Positions 16,101 to 24,800 of a stretch of 64,000 nucleotides of DNA are shown here, piece after piece. The translations under genes were made by a program, and so were the position numbers. Positions within the stretch are counted from its first letter, which is position 1. Each line of letters opens with the position of its first letter. Location of the stretch: positions 186,001-250,000 of the forward strand of contig NZ_SMLG01000005.1 in NCBI RefSeq assembly GCF_004349195.1, written 5' to 3'. This DNA is from Flavobacterium rhamnosiphilum (lineage in GTDB: Bacteria; Bacteroidota; Bacteroidia; Flavobacteriales; Flavobacteriaceae). The notes beneath the pieces are model-generated. The model did no database searches, was not told the DNA's origin, and worked only from the letters and a program-made list of their open reading frames with translations.

Positions 16101-17396
16101 CTACAGTTGGTTTACCTTTTTGTCAAAATTAGGGCCCAATTCATACAAACTGGATAGTAATTCTTCTTTAATAGGTTTCGTTTTGAGCGCTAAATTATTC
16201 GATTTGTAAATCATTGCCAAGTGGTATTGTACCTTCGGTTCAAAGGATTTTCCAACCACATGGTTCTGAGCAATTTCTAATGCTTTTTTATTTTCGCCTA
16301 CATTTAGGTACGCCCAAGCCAATAAATCATAGGAATCAGCAGTAGGTCTGTGCTCCACTTCAATTTTTGCAATTTCTAATGCTTTTGAAGCTGTTTTTTT
16401 GTCATCGGCATAAATCAAAGCATTGTATTTGTTGTACATCGCGCCATAATTATTATTTTTCATCATAGAAAAATAAGCGTTTCTGTTTTTTATTTCCTCG
16501 TTTTTATCTCCTTTAAATTGGGCAATTTGAGATTTCAACAAATAAAAATCAGGCGTATTATGAGTTAAAGCAATAGCATCAATAATTCTATTTGCCTCCT
16601 TTATATTTCTTTCTTTAGAGAAAACTATCCAAGCAATTCCTTTTAAAGCATAGGAATAATTAGGGTCTAATGCCAATGTTTTTAGGAAACTGTCATACGA
16701 TTCCTGAATTCTTCCGGCATGACCATAAAAATCTCCCAGATTAGAATAGGACCAAATTTTAAGTGCTTTGTTGTCTTCCTTTTCAGCAATATCTCTGGCT
16801 TTTTCCATGAAAGTTATGGCCGTATTCAAATCACCTTTGTGATCGTTCCATTTTGCCAAACGAATCAAATAATCAAAACTATTCATGTCTCTTATCGCAT
16901 TCAGATTTTTAACCGCTTCAGGATAATTTCCCAATTCCATTTGAATGTCGAACAATAATTTTTGAGTTTCTTTTTTTCCTTCGCCTATTGCTAATGCTTT
17001 ATTTGCTAACACTAACGCTTCTTTAAAACGGTGTTGCGAAATATAATTTCTGGCCAAAGATCGAACAGTTGAAACTCTGGAATAGTTATACGCTTCATTT
17101 GATTTTGTCAATAATTCTTCTGTTTTATATAGGTTTCTAATATCACCTGTATATTCAAAAAGTGTGTTATAGTTTGATGCTAATTGACTTAAATAACTAA
17201 TTTGATTTGGAGCAGCATCAAATTTTTTCTGCCAAAAGTTAATTTCTTTATGTACAAAAGCCACTGATTTATTCTCTTTTAAAGTCAAATATGTATTGTA
17301 GTCTTCCGTATTTGTAATTTGTTCTGATTTAGTCTCGCAACCGAATAGGAATAGGGTTGTGAAAACTAAAAATGATATTGTTTTTAAAGTTTTCAT
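16101..17396 (-). CDS. TPR-repeat lipoprotein
   Basis: A 431-aa protein with a lipoprotein signal (lipobox FLFGC, Cys at about residue 20) and then tetratricopeptide-type helices over most of its length. Clear repeats are ALVLANKALAIGEGKKE, GDLNTAITFMEKARDIAEKEDN, GRIQESYDSFLKTLALDPNYSYAL and KKALEIAQNH. It should be anchored in an envelope membrane and act as a scaffold. It sits between the DUF4331 lipoprotein and the TonB receptor, only 3 bp before the latter, so the products probably work together. No enzymatic motif is seen. Confidence 0.85.
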   Translation of the reverse strand: MKTLKTISFLVFTTLFLFGCETKSEQITNTEDYNTYLTLKENKSVAFVHKEINFWQKKFDAAPNQISYLSQLASNYNTLFEYTGDIRNLYKTEELLTKSNEAYNYSRVSTVRSLARNYISQHRFKEALVLANKALAIGEGKKETQKLLFDIQMELGNYPEAVKNLNAIRDMNSFDYLIRLAKWNDHKGDLNTAITFMEKARDIAEKEDNKALKIWSYSNLGDFYGHAGRIQESYDSFLKTLALDPNYSYALKGIAWIVFSKERNIKEANRIIDAIALTHNTPDFYLLKSQIAQFKGDKNEEIKNRNAYFSMMKNNNYGAMYNKYNALIYADDKKTASKALEIAKIEVEHRPTADSYDLLAWAYLNVGENKKALEIAQNHVVGKSFEPKVQYHLAMIYKSNNLALKTKPIKEELLSSLYELGPNFDKKVNQL

Positions 17397-17478
17397 ACTC
17401 TAATTGTTTATTTGTTTGTTTTGTAAAAAAACAGAGCGAAGATTATTACATACACTCTGTCTTTTTTTTATAAAAATA

Positions 17479-18033
17479 TTACCAAGCTGAAGCTAAGTAA
17501 GGGAAAGTTGTTCCAAATGCTTTATCATTTGCATTTACATTATCCTTTGTAAGAGTAGGATTTGAAACACCTGTAGATCCTCCAAAAATCAATAATAATT
17601 CCACATCAATTACATCATCGGCCAAAGCTCTTCCTGTTAAAACATTGGTTCCGTCAAAGAATGTTGTTTTTTTAGTTGTAGAAACATTTAATACATCAGT
17701 AGCCAAAAGACCCGTAAACTGAACAGCCGTTTGTCCTAAAGCATTAGTTGTAAAAGCTGGGTTTAGAGCCAATAACCTGGATTGAAAAATAGATTGGTAT
17801 TTAGCTCCCATTGCTGAAGGAATTGCAGCATTAAAATCATCTTTAGGTTGCCCTGAAGCAACGAATACAGTGTTGATTGCCGGTCTTGCCATTTGATCTT
17901 GCTGAACATAAGTTCCTGAAAAATCAAGACTTACCCCAGAACCACCGTATGAATCGTCATTATCACAATTTACTGAAACAACTGCAACTACTAGTGCGAT
18001 TGTTATAATTTTGAATTTATTTATTTTACTCAT
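17479..18033 (-). CDS. DUF4331-like lipoprotein (C-terminal-half type)
   Basis: A 184-aa lipoprotein from ATG 18033 (MSKINKFKI) with lipobox VSVNC; the in-frame upstream extension to 18108 is basic, lacks signal character and is rejected. The end of the protein, GRALADDVIDVELLLIFGG... then DNVNANDKAFGTTFPYLA, resembles the C-terminal part of DUF4331 proteins (GRRLxDDVVDxxL, NDxxFPYLA). The preceding gene codes the N-terminal-type half. So the usual single-chain domain seems to be shared by two exported proteins. Function is unknown; the operon context points to the envelope. Confidence 0.75.
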   Translation of the reverse strand: MSKINKFKIITIALVVAVVSVNCDNDDSYGGSGVSLDFSGTYVQQDQMARPAINTVFVASGQPKDDFNAAIPSAMGAKYQSIFQSRLLALNPAFTTNALGQTAVQFTGLLATDVLNVSTTKKTTFFDGTNVLTGRALADDVIDVELLLIFGGSTGVSNPTLTKDNVNANDKAFGTTFPYLASAW

Positions 18034-18134
18034 GATGTTTATATTTAAGTTTTTTTTGGAATTGCTTCGCCTGTTCGCAAAAGTTCGAGTCGTGAATCTC
18101 GATTTCATGTTTTTACTTTTTTAAATAAAATTAA

Positions 18135-18788
18135 TTATTGTTTTTTCTTAGTTTCAGCCCAAACATTTACGGTACTTGATGAACCCAACATTGCTTTTGG
18201 AACTTCGACTACTATTGCCATTACATTCGTTCCTGCAAATGTGTCTGTACCGGGATTATTAAATCCTGAAGCTGTTCCGCCAAGAATTGCTTTAAATTGA
18301 CCTAAATCAAAAAAGAAAGGATCGTCTCTTGGTCCTGCAAAAAATTTCATTCCGTTTTGCTCAGCAGTTAAAGCAATTGCACCATAAGAAGATATTGCAA
18401 CACTTCCTGAAGCAGCAGCAGTTTTAACCATACTTGATGTTCCTGTAGTTCCCGGAGCAACCGGTCCAAAGAAATACATCTTGTCACCTCTCTTGATTGC
18501 TTGAATCACTAAGTCTTCAACATTGTCACCTGTGTTATCAATGTTGATTTCGACCATCACATTTTCTTTAAATGTAGCAGCACCTGTAGCATTAGGACTT
18601 AACAATCCTTGAGTATTTACAGCAAATACTAAATTGTTAGTGTTTTGTCCTTGAAAAGCGTACACATCAGTAATATCACCTGCATCACCAGACATTGTTG
18701 CCGGAGCATCGATGTGATCCGCAGCTACTAATATTAAGCCCGAAATCGCCACTAGCGATAGACCTAAAATCATTTTTGTTTTTTTCAT
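18135..18788 (-). CDS. DUF4331 family exported protein (N-terminal-half type)
   Basis: A 217-aa exported protein. A signal peptide (about 1-23) is followed by the DUF4331 opening ADHIDAPATMSGDAGDITDVYAF. Further family features are the FAVNTQGLLSP strand, a two-Asn NIDNTGDNVEDL stretch, and GPRDDPFFFDLGQFKAI. It ends at residue 217, near the middle of a full-length DUF4331 protein, and the next gene supplies the C-terminal-like half. It is the first gene of a four-gene operon reading away from the ECF sigma gene. The family's role is not established. Confidence 0.85.
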   Translation of the reverse strand: MKKTKMILGLSLVAISGLILVAADHIDAPATMSGDAGDITDVYAFQGQNTNNLVFAVNTQGLLSPNATGAATFKENVMVEINIDNTGDNVEDLVIQAIKRGDKMYFFGPVAPGTTGTSSMVKTAAASGSVAISSYGAIALTAEQNGMKFFAGPRDDPFFFDLGQFKAILGGTASGFNNPGTDTFAGTNVMAIVVEVPKAMLGSSSTVNVWAETKKKQ

Positions 18789-18820
18789 TTTGTTATGAGT
18801 TAAAAGGTTATAAAAGCATT

Positions 18821-18846
18821 TACGGGATTGTATCTGTTTTGGTTTT
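18821..18846 (-). promoter_or_regulatory. Candidate ECF-type promoter of the DUF4331 operon
   Basis: On the minus strand AAAACC (18846-18841) and CGTA (18824-18821) are 16 nt apart, about 33 nt before the DUF4331 start. This resembles the AAC-type -35 and CGT-type -10 of ECF sigma promoters. The call rests on shape and on the divergent sigma gene; no second copy confirms it. Confidence 0.35.
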
Positions 18847-19018
18847 AAAAATCATAACAAAAAATTAATTTATTTTTCAAATTACTGATAATCAATATTT
18901 TAAATATTTAAAAAATTCACAACTATTTTACTTTTAATTATTTTTTTATGTTGACAATCATAAAATCAATCATTTGTAAATAAGAATGTATAAGTTTGTA
19001 ATAGTAAAATATAAGTAT

Positions 19019-19549
19019 ATGAGTCAAGATGAGTTATTAGTATTAATTTATAAGAAAGACGAAAGGGCATTTACACATCTATATGATATGTATTCCAAAA
19101 GTTTATTTTCGGTTATTAATGTTCTTGTAAAAAATAGAGAAGAAGCAGAAGATGTGCTTCAGGATGTATTTGTAAAAATCTGGAAAAACATTGATTCCTA
19201 CCATGAAAGTAAAGGAAGATTCTACACTTGGATTCTTAATATTGCCAGAAATACTTCTATTGATAAGCTGCGTTCCAAAAACTTTAATAACAGTCAAAAA
19301 AACCTTTCCTCTGATAATTTCGTAAATTATTTTGAAGACAGTTCTAAACTGGTTGACAAAATGGATACTATCGGATTGCAAGAGTTTGTAAAAAGACTAA
19401 AACCGAAATGTATTCAAATAATTGACTTGCTTTTTTTTAAAGGCTACACCCAGCAAGAAGCTTCGGATGAATTGGAGATTCCTTTGGGAACGGTAAAAAC
19501 ACAAAATAGAAATTGTATTAATGACTTAAGAAATTATTTGAAAGTATAA
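19019..19549 (+). CDS. ECF-type RNA polymerase sigma factor
   Basis: A 176-aa sigma-70 family factor of the extracytoplasmic-function class. Region 2 covers about residues 15-85 (FTHLYDMYSKSLFSVI, EEAEDVLQDVFVKIWKN, GRFYTWILNIARNTSID). Region 4 covers about 120-172 (GYTQQEASDELEIPLGTVKTQNR). I start at MSQDELL (ATG 19019); an upstream in-frame ATG exists, but the added residues lie outside the fold. Its stop shares a base with the next start (TAATG), so it is coupled to its anti-sigma factor. It is divergent from the DUF4331 operon, the likely target. A possible -7 box TAAGTTTG lies at 18991-18998. Confidence 0.92.
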   Translation: MSQDELLVLIYKKDERAFTHLYDMYSKSLFSVINVLVKNREEAEDVLQDVFVKIWKNIDSYHESKGRFYTWILNIARNTSIDKLRSKNFNNSQKNLSSDNFVNYFEDSSKLVDKMDTIGLQEFVKRLKPKCIQIIDLLFFKGYTQQEASDELEIPLGTVKTQNRNCINDLRNYLKV

Positions 19550-20334
19550 TGGAAACAAAAGAATATATAGAATCAGGCATACTAGAACTCTATGTTTACG
19601 GTTTACTCAGTGAAGCCGAAAACGAAGAAGTTACCACTATGGCAAAAAATAATCCGGAAATTAACGACGAAATTATAGCGATTGAAAAAGCAATTGTTGC
19701 TTTGTCTTCCAGCTTTTCGCCGTTTCATTCTGTGGCAAATTTTGAAAAAATAAAAGAAAAACTAGAACTTAAACATGCTAAAGTAATCGAGTTGGAACCA
19801 TCCAAAAATTGGTCTCAATACATTGGTTGGGCAGCGGCAATACTATTATTAGTGGGAATTGGTTACCAATACAATCAATTGGATCAAACCAATACACAAG
19901 TAGTCAATACTGAAATTGAGAAAGCCAAATTAGAAAAAGAATTTAACGCCTTAAAATTAAAAAACACAACAAACGAAACCAGTTTGGCGGTTGTAAGAGA
20001 TACTAAAAACACTGTTGTTGCTCTAGGAGGGCAAGCAGTTGCTCCAGAATCTTTTGCAAAAGTATATTGGAATCAAGAAACTAAAGTAGTTTATATTGAT
20101 GCTGCCGGTTTGCCGGAACCACCTAAAGGAATGGTATATCAGGTTTGGGCATTGAAATTAAGTCCATTGACTCCAACAAGCATTGGATTATTGGAAAACT
20201 TTGAAGGGAATGAACAAAAATTATTTGCGGTCAATAATGCTAATGAAGCAGAAGCTTTTGGAATTACATTAGAACCTGCCGGTGGAAGTTTGACTCCTAC
20301 AATGGAACAATTATATACTTTAGGAAAAGTATAA
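19549..20334 (+). CDS. Membrane anti-sigma factor (RskA-like C-terminal domain)
   Basis: A 261-aa single-pass protein. The cytoplasmic part (1-88; ILELYVYGLLSEAENEEV) resembles anti-sigma N-termini without a zinc-binding His-Cys-Cys set. A membrane helix follows at about residues 90-106 (WSQYIGWAAAILLLVGIGY), then a short coiled region, then an RskA-like domain (VYWNQETKVVYIDAAGLPEPPKGMVYQVWAL, about 185-260). It should hold the ECF factor at the inner membrane until an envelope signal releases it. It overlaps the sigma gene by one base, and a long inverted repeat follows. Confidence 0.88.
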   Translation: METKEYIESGILELYVYGLLSEAENEEVTTMAKNNPEINDEIIAIEKAIVALSSSFSPFHSVANFEKIKEKLELKHAKVIELEPSKNWSQYIGWAAAILLLVGIGYQYNQLDQTNTQVVNTEIEKAKLEKEFNALKLKNTTNETSLAVVRDTKNTVVALGGQAVAPESFAKVYWNQETKVVYIDAAGLPEPPKGMVYQVWALKLSPLTPTSIGLLENFEGNEQKLFAVNNANEAEAFGITLEPAGGSLTPTMEQLYTLGKV

Positions 20335-20339
20335 AGAAT

Positions 20340-20542
20340 ATCCGTTGGGTGCAATTGATTTTTACCACATAGAAACATAGAAATTATAGTATTTAAAAAG
20401 AGTTTGATAGATGTTTTACTTTTCACATAGTCAAACTATGCGAAAAATAGTACTATTTTCTATTATTTCTTTAATTATAAGTTTTATTTCTATGTTTCTA
20501 TGTGGTAAAAAGAAATGTTTTTTGGAATTACACCCAACGGAT
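20340..20542. repeat. Long composite inverted repeat
   Basis: The outer arms (20340-20356 with 20526-20542; ATCCGTTGGGTG core) match with one mismatch. The inner arms (20359-20384 with 20486-20511; ACCACATAGAAACATAG core) match perfectly over 26 bp. A third small hairpin (CATAGT/ACTATG, 20426-20440) sits at the centre. It lies between convergent genes and has no coding sequence. Confidence 0.8.
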
Positions 20543-20569
20543 TAAATAATATCTTTTTCTATACTACTA

Positions 20570-20601
20570 AAAAAGGTTCAACTTTGCAGTTGAACCTTTT
20601 T
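20570..20601. terminator. Bidirectional terminator
   Basis: A 13-bp perfect stem (20570-20582 with 20589-20601, core AAGGTTCAAC) with a 6-nt loop, A-run before and T-run after, between the convergent anti-sigma and cytochrome c biogenesis genes. Confidence 0.85.
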
Positions 20602-20620
20602 TTATGAGAATAATCAAATT

Positions 20621-23600
20621 TTATTTCTTGTAATACTTCTTGTATTTTGGATACGAAACAGCTCCAAATAAAGCTATTACTCCTAATGAATACCAAATCC
20701 AGTTTAAGGAATGGGCTTCTCCGCTTGCGTAAGAATGCAATCCTACTAAGTGAAAATTCACACCATAATAGGTAAACAATGTAGAAATAAAAGCGAACAT
20801 ACTCATCAAATTGAAAATCCATTTACCTCGTAAAGAAGGAACAAATCGGGCATGAATGACAAAAGCATATACCATAATAGTAATCAATGCCCAAGTCTCT
20901 TTTGGATCCCAACCCCAATAACGCCCCCAACTTTCATTGGCCCATTGTCCTCCAAGGAAATTTCCAATAGTAAGCATAATCAAACCTACTGTCAATGCCA
21001 TTTCATTGATATACGTGATTTCCTTAATATTCAAATCCATTTTGGTTTTGTTTTTTTCATTGGTAAACAAAATCAGTAACAGTGAAACAGCTCCTAAAAT
21101 CATTCCTAAAGCTAATGGTCCATAACTTCCAACGATAACAGCAACGTGAATCATTAACCAATACGAATTTAAAACAGGTTGCAAATTTGCAATTTCTGGA
21201 TCAATCCAATTTAAGTTAGCTGCAAATAAAATCATTGCAGTTACAAATGCTGAGGATGCTACAGTAAGTTTCGATTTTCGGTCAAAGGCCAATCCAAAAA
21301 ACATAGTTGCCCATGCAATATAAACTATAGATTCATACGCATTACTCCAAGGCGCATGTCCTGAAATATACCAGCGTGCAATTAATCCTACCGTATGTAG
21401 AATGAATAGTAAACCTATTATAATATGCATAGCATTCACAGAGAATTGCAACCACTTACGTTCTTTGAAAATTTGTAAAATGGTAAAAAGCAACATTGCA
21501 ATAGCTGCTAAAATATACCAATTCGTTAATTTACTAAACACATCATATGTATTATACAATATTTCCGTCGTGATTCTTTCCTCGCTTGGTCTCACTTTGC
21601 TGCCAAATCTTTTTTGGAAACCATTCATGCTTTCCAGTAATTCATCGGCTGTTTTATAATCATTGGAAACGGAAGCATTAGCCAAAGAACCAAAATACAA
21701 TGGCAATACATTTTTAGTATAGGTAGCTTCCATTCCTTTCAAGCCTGATTCATTCAATTCTAAATAAGAAATCCACTTATTATTTTTATCCTCCGGAATT
21801 GGGAAAATTTTCAATATTCGTCCGCTTAGCGCAGATTCCATTAGATTTACTTTTTTGTCAGTTTCGATAAAACCTTTTTCAAAACTATTCGGATTCGCTG
21901 ATTTGAATGATTCTTCTAAATACTTAGAAAGCTTGTAATTTCCTTTTTCGTCAAAAAAGGATACAAAAGGAGCGTATTTTGCTTTTTTATCGATACCAAT
22001 AATTTTTCGGATACTATCGTTTTCCGGTTTGATATAGATTATTGGAATTTCAATCCAATAACTTGCGTATTGTGTCATGGACAAAAATACCTGATCAGAA
22101 TTCATTCCGTTATAAGAATCATCATGACTTACTTTTCGCAACAATTCAGATGAAAACGTATTGATAGGTTTCATTCTTCCACCAGCATCCTGAATAACTA
22201 ATCTTCCAAATTTTGCAGCATGCACTTCCGGAACTTTATATTTAGTAATTAAAGCATTCAGTTCGTCTTGACTCAATACTTTTTTATTGTGATTTGCATG
22301 TGTTGCAGGCGCAGCTTCGGCTTCGGTATGTGCGTGTCCTTCATGATCTGCGTGATTGTGTTCTTGTTCTTGCGCAAAACTATTGAAACCGAACAACAAA
22401 ATCAAAATCGTCAAAAGCTTCGCTTTCTTCATTTTTACAACCTCCAATTTTCTTTTTACATCCGCAAAACGGGAATATTTAGTAAACATAATCGCCATCA
22501 TTGCAAAATATAACATAAAGTAGCCAATATAGGTAATTGTAGTTCCCCAGAAATCGTGGTTTACAGATAATATTGTTCCTTTTTCATCAGGATCAAAACC
22601 CGATTGAAAAAAGCGATATCCATCATGATCCAAAACATTATTCATATATATTCTGGCGTCAAAAGGTTCTTTGTCCATAACAGTAACTTTACTCTCAAAT
22701 GAAGAATAACTTTTCTCTGTTCCCGGATATTTCTGAGCAATAAAATCATTCAATTTTATCTTGAAAGGCAATACATACGCTTTACTTCCGTAGAAAAAAG
22801 TATAATCAATTTTGCCAATTTTCACTGTTTTAGAATCGCCTAATTTACCTTTAGAACCTAGAACAGTAACCGTTTTTTCTTGACCGTCGGCAGTGATTTT
22901 TATCGATAATGCATCTTCATGGTTCTTTGCTTTAAAATCATTTTGAGATTCATAATCAATAACACCTTTTACCGCAGGATCAGGAAATACAAATCGCATT
23001 TCACCAATGCTGTATAACGAACGCATCATCAACGGTTGTGCATTATCCTTAGTCACTTTTCCTTGCAATTTATCAGCCATTCTCATGAAGTTTCCTTCAA
23101 AAGGTGTTAGAATCGTATAAACACTTCCTGTAGTATTAATATTTATGGCACCGTCCGTATATTTATTTAAAGCAAATAATACATTATGAATATTCTGAAC
23201 TTCACCATCTTTCAAAAAATGCTCGTGACGACCACCGTCTCCGGCTTCTACAATTTTTAAAAATACAGTTCCATTAGGATCTGGTTTGATGTATTCTTTG
23301 GCTCCCATGATGAAATTTTCATATTCTACTTCAAATGGCGTATCAGCAAACTTACCTGAAATACTGAAATCATTGTTGGTCGCTGGAGAAAGCAGTACTT
23401 GTTTTTCAAAAACCCTGCGTTTCATTTCCCCTTTAAATTCCCCGTCTGCAAAAACAGTCAGGAACGTTTTATCCGAAAAAATTTGATTTTCAGCGGCGCC
23501 TTCGCGAATGGGCATCATCCCTTCATAACTGATGTAACGTGTTACAAAAGCACCAGCAATAATGAAGATAAAAGATAAATGGAGTAATAAAGTAGCCCAT

Positions 23601-23827
23601 TTTTCTTTTTTTAATAGCTGATAACGCTTGATATTTCCAATGAAATTAATCATAAAAAATACATGTATGGCCTCAAACCACCAGGCATTATAGATTAAAA
23701 TTTTTGCTGTGTCGGTATTGTACTTGCTTTCGATAAAAGTTCCGGTAGCCATTGCAACGGCATAAGAAATAAATAAAAGGGCCATTAATCGAGTAGAAAA
23801 CAAAAAAGAAAATATTTTTTTATCCAT
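20621..23827 (-). CDS. Cytochrome c biogenesis fusion protein (ResB-like plus CcsA)
   Basis: A 1068-aa membrane protein for heme delivery and attachment to c-type cytochromes. The first ~450 residues are ResB/Ccs1-like: early membrane helices, a long periplasmic domain, and a returning helix near 440. A second part opens at Met466 with a signal-like stretch (MKKAKLLTILILLFGF) and a His-rich run (seven His between 490 and 513). The C-terminal third is CcsA, with many helices and the heme-handling WWD motif (ESWGRYWGWDPKETW). Fused ResB-CcsA proteins are usual in Bacteroidota. A -7 box (TACTTTTG, minus strand) lies at 23866-23859. Confidence 0.92.
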   Translation of the reverse strand: MDKKIFSFLFSTRLMALLFISYAVAMATGTFIESKYNTDTAKILIYNAWWFEAIHVFFMINFIGNIKRYQLLKKEKWATLLLHLSFIFIIAGAFVTRYISYEGMMPIREGAAENQIFSDKTFLTVFADGEFKGEMKRRVFEKQVLLSPATNNDFSISGKFADTPFEVEYENFIMGAKEYIKPDPNGTVFLKIVEAGDGGRHEHFLKDGEVQNIHNVLFALNKYTDGAININTTGSVYTILTPFEGNFMRMADKLQGKVTKDNAQPLMMRSLYSIGEMRFVFPDPAVKGVIDYESQNDFKAKNHEDALSIKITADGQEKTVTVLGSKGKLGDSKTVKIGKIDYTFFYGSKAYVLPFKIKLNDFIAQKYPGTEKSYSSFESKVTVMDKEPFDARIYMNNVLDHDGYRFFQSGFDPDEKGTILSVNHDFWGTTITYIGYFMLYFAMMAIMFTKYSRFADVKRKLEVVKMKKAKLLTILILLFGFNSFAQEQEHNHADHEGHAHTEAEAAPATHANHNKKVLSQDELNALITKYKVPEVHAAKFGRLVIQDAGGRMKPINTFSSELLRKVSHDDSYNGMNSDQVFLSMTQYASYWIEIPIIYIKPENDSIRKIIGIDKKAKYAPFVSFFDEKGNYKLSKYLEESFKSANPNSFEKGFIETDKKVNLMESALSGRILKIFPIPEDKNNKWISYLELNESGLKGMEATYTKNVLPLYFGSLANASVSNDYKTADELLESMNGFQKRFGSKVRPSEERITTEILYNTYDVFSKLTNWYILAAIAMLLFTILQIFKERKWLQFSVNAMHIIIGLLFILHTVGLIARWYISGHAPWSNAYESIVYIAWATMFFGLAFDRKSKLTVASSAFVTAMILFAANLNWIDPEIANLQPVLNSYWLMIHVAVIVGSYGPLALGMILGAVSLLLILFTNEKNKTKMDLNIKEITYINEMALTVGLIMLTIGNFLGGQWANESWGRYWGWDPKETWALITIMVYAFVIHARFVPSLRGKWIFNLMSMFAFISTLFTYYGVNFHLVGLHSYASGEAHSLNWIWYSLGVIALFGAVSYPKYKKYYKK

Positions 23828-23858
23828 TTTTATGGGATTATGTTTTGTAAAAGTGCCA

Positions 23859-23866
23859 CAAAAGTA
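23859..23866 (-). promoter_or_regulatory. -7 box (TACTTTTG) for the cytochrome c biogenesis gene
   Basis: CAAAAGTA on the plus strand reads TACTTTTG, fitting TAnnTTTG, 31 bp before the ATG at 23827. No clear -33. Confidence 0.4.
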
Positions 23867-24014
23867 CTTAAAATTGTTGACTTCTATATTCGCGCATTTG
23901 TTAATTTAATCCAAAATTAAATGACTCCGTTTTCTGGGATAAAAGTATATTTTAATTGGAGTTACAGTTTGTTACCCAATCGAAAATTGAATAAAACTCT
24001 TAATATTTTTTTGC

Positions 24015-24022
24015 TAATTTTG
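24015..24022 (+). promoter_or_regulatory. -7 box (TAATTTTG) very close to the start codon
   Basis: TAATTTTG matches TAnnTTTG and ends only 4 bp before the ATG at 24027. If used, the transcript would be nearly leaderless. Confidence 0.4.
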
Positions 24023-24026
24023 TCAC

Positions 24027-24800
24027 ATGACTAAAGTTATTATTATTGGTTCCGGAAATGTAGCGCAACATCTGATTGCGGCATTTCAAAATTCCCAAAA
24101 TCTGGGAGCTGAAATCGAATTGGTTCAAGTTTTCGCAAGACAAACAGCAAGCGTCTCTCACCTACTCGATTTAAGTCATATTACAAATGATTTAGATGCT
24201 TTAGCTGAAGCTGACTTGTATATTATTGCCGTTTCTGATGATGCTATTGCTAGCATATCTTCGCAACTTCCTTTCAAAAATCGCTTGGTGGTCCATACCT
24301 CCGGAAGTGTTCCTTTGAATGCTTTGGATGACAATAATCGGAAAGGAGTTTTCTATCCTTTGCAAACTTTTACCAAAAACAAGGCGGTTGATTTCAGAAC
24401 AATTCCAATCTGTTTAGAAAGTGAAAATGCAACGGATTATCAATTATTGGATAAAGTGGCCAAATCAATTTCTGATAAAATCTTCGCTATCAACTCCGAA
24501 CAGAGAAAAGCATTGCATGTTGCAGCGGTTTTTGTCAATAATTTCACCAATCATTTGTACCAAATAGGTCAGGAAATTTGTCAGGAGCATCAGGTTCCTT
24601 TTGAAATTTTAAACCCTTTGATTGCGGAAACAGCTCAGAAAATAATGTTACTTTCGCCATCCGAAGCTCAAACCGGCCCGGCTAAACGCAATGATACTGC
24701 AACTATCGAAGCACATGAAGCTTTTTTGTCCAATGAAAATCACCTTAAAATTTATAAAACACTAACACAATCAATACAAGAGAATGGCAAAAAGTTATAA
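24027..24800 (+). CDS. Rossmann-like and DUF2520 domain protein
   Basis: A 257-aa soluble protein. The N-terminal dinucleotide-binding fold shows GSGNVAQHLIAAF (residues 8-20) and the VSDDAIASI segment. The C-terminal DUF2520 half shows GVFYPLQTFTK, HVAAVFVNNFTNHLY and the closing GPAKRNDTATIEAH. This family looks like an F420/NADP or prephenate-dehydrogenase-like reductase, but no substrate is known. It heads a tight run of five genes and overlaps the next gene by 17 bp. Confidence 0.88.
   Translation: MTKVIIIGSGNVAQHLIAAFQNSQNLGAEIELVQVFARQTASVSHLLDLSHITNDLDALAEADLYIIAVSDDAIASISSQLPFKNRLVVHTSGSVPLNALDDNNRKGVFYPLQTFTKNKAVDFRTIPICLESENATDYQLLDKVAKSISDKIFAINSEQRKALHVAAVFVNNFTNHLYQIGQEICQEHQVPFEILNPLIAETAQKIMLLSPSEAQTGPAKRNDTATIEAHEAFLSNENHLKIYKTLTQSIQENGKKL

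Noticed and set aside
18034..18108. Extension of the DUF4331-like lipoprotein
   Set aside because: A basic, non-hydrophobic 25-residue lead would bury the lipoprotein signal.
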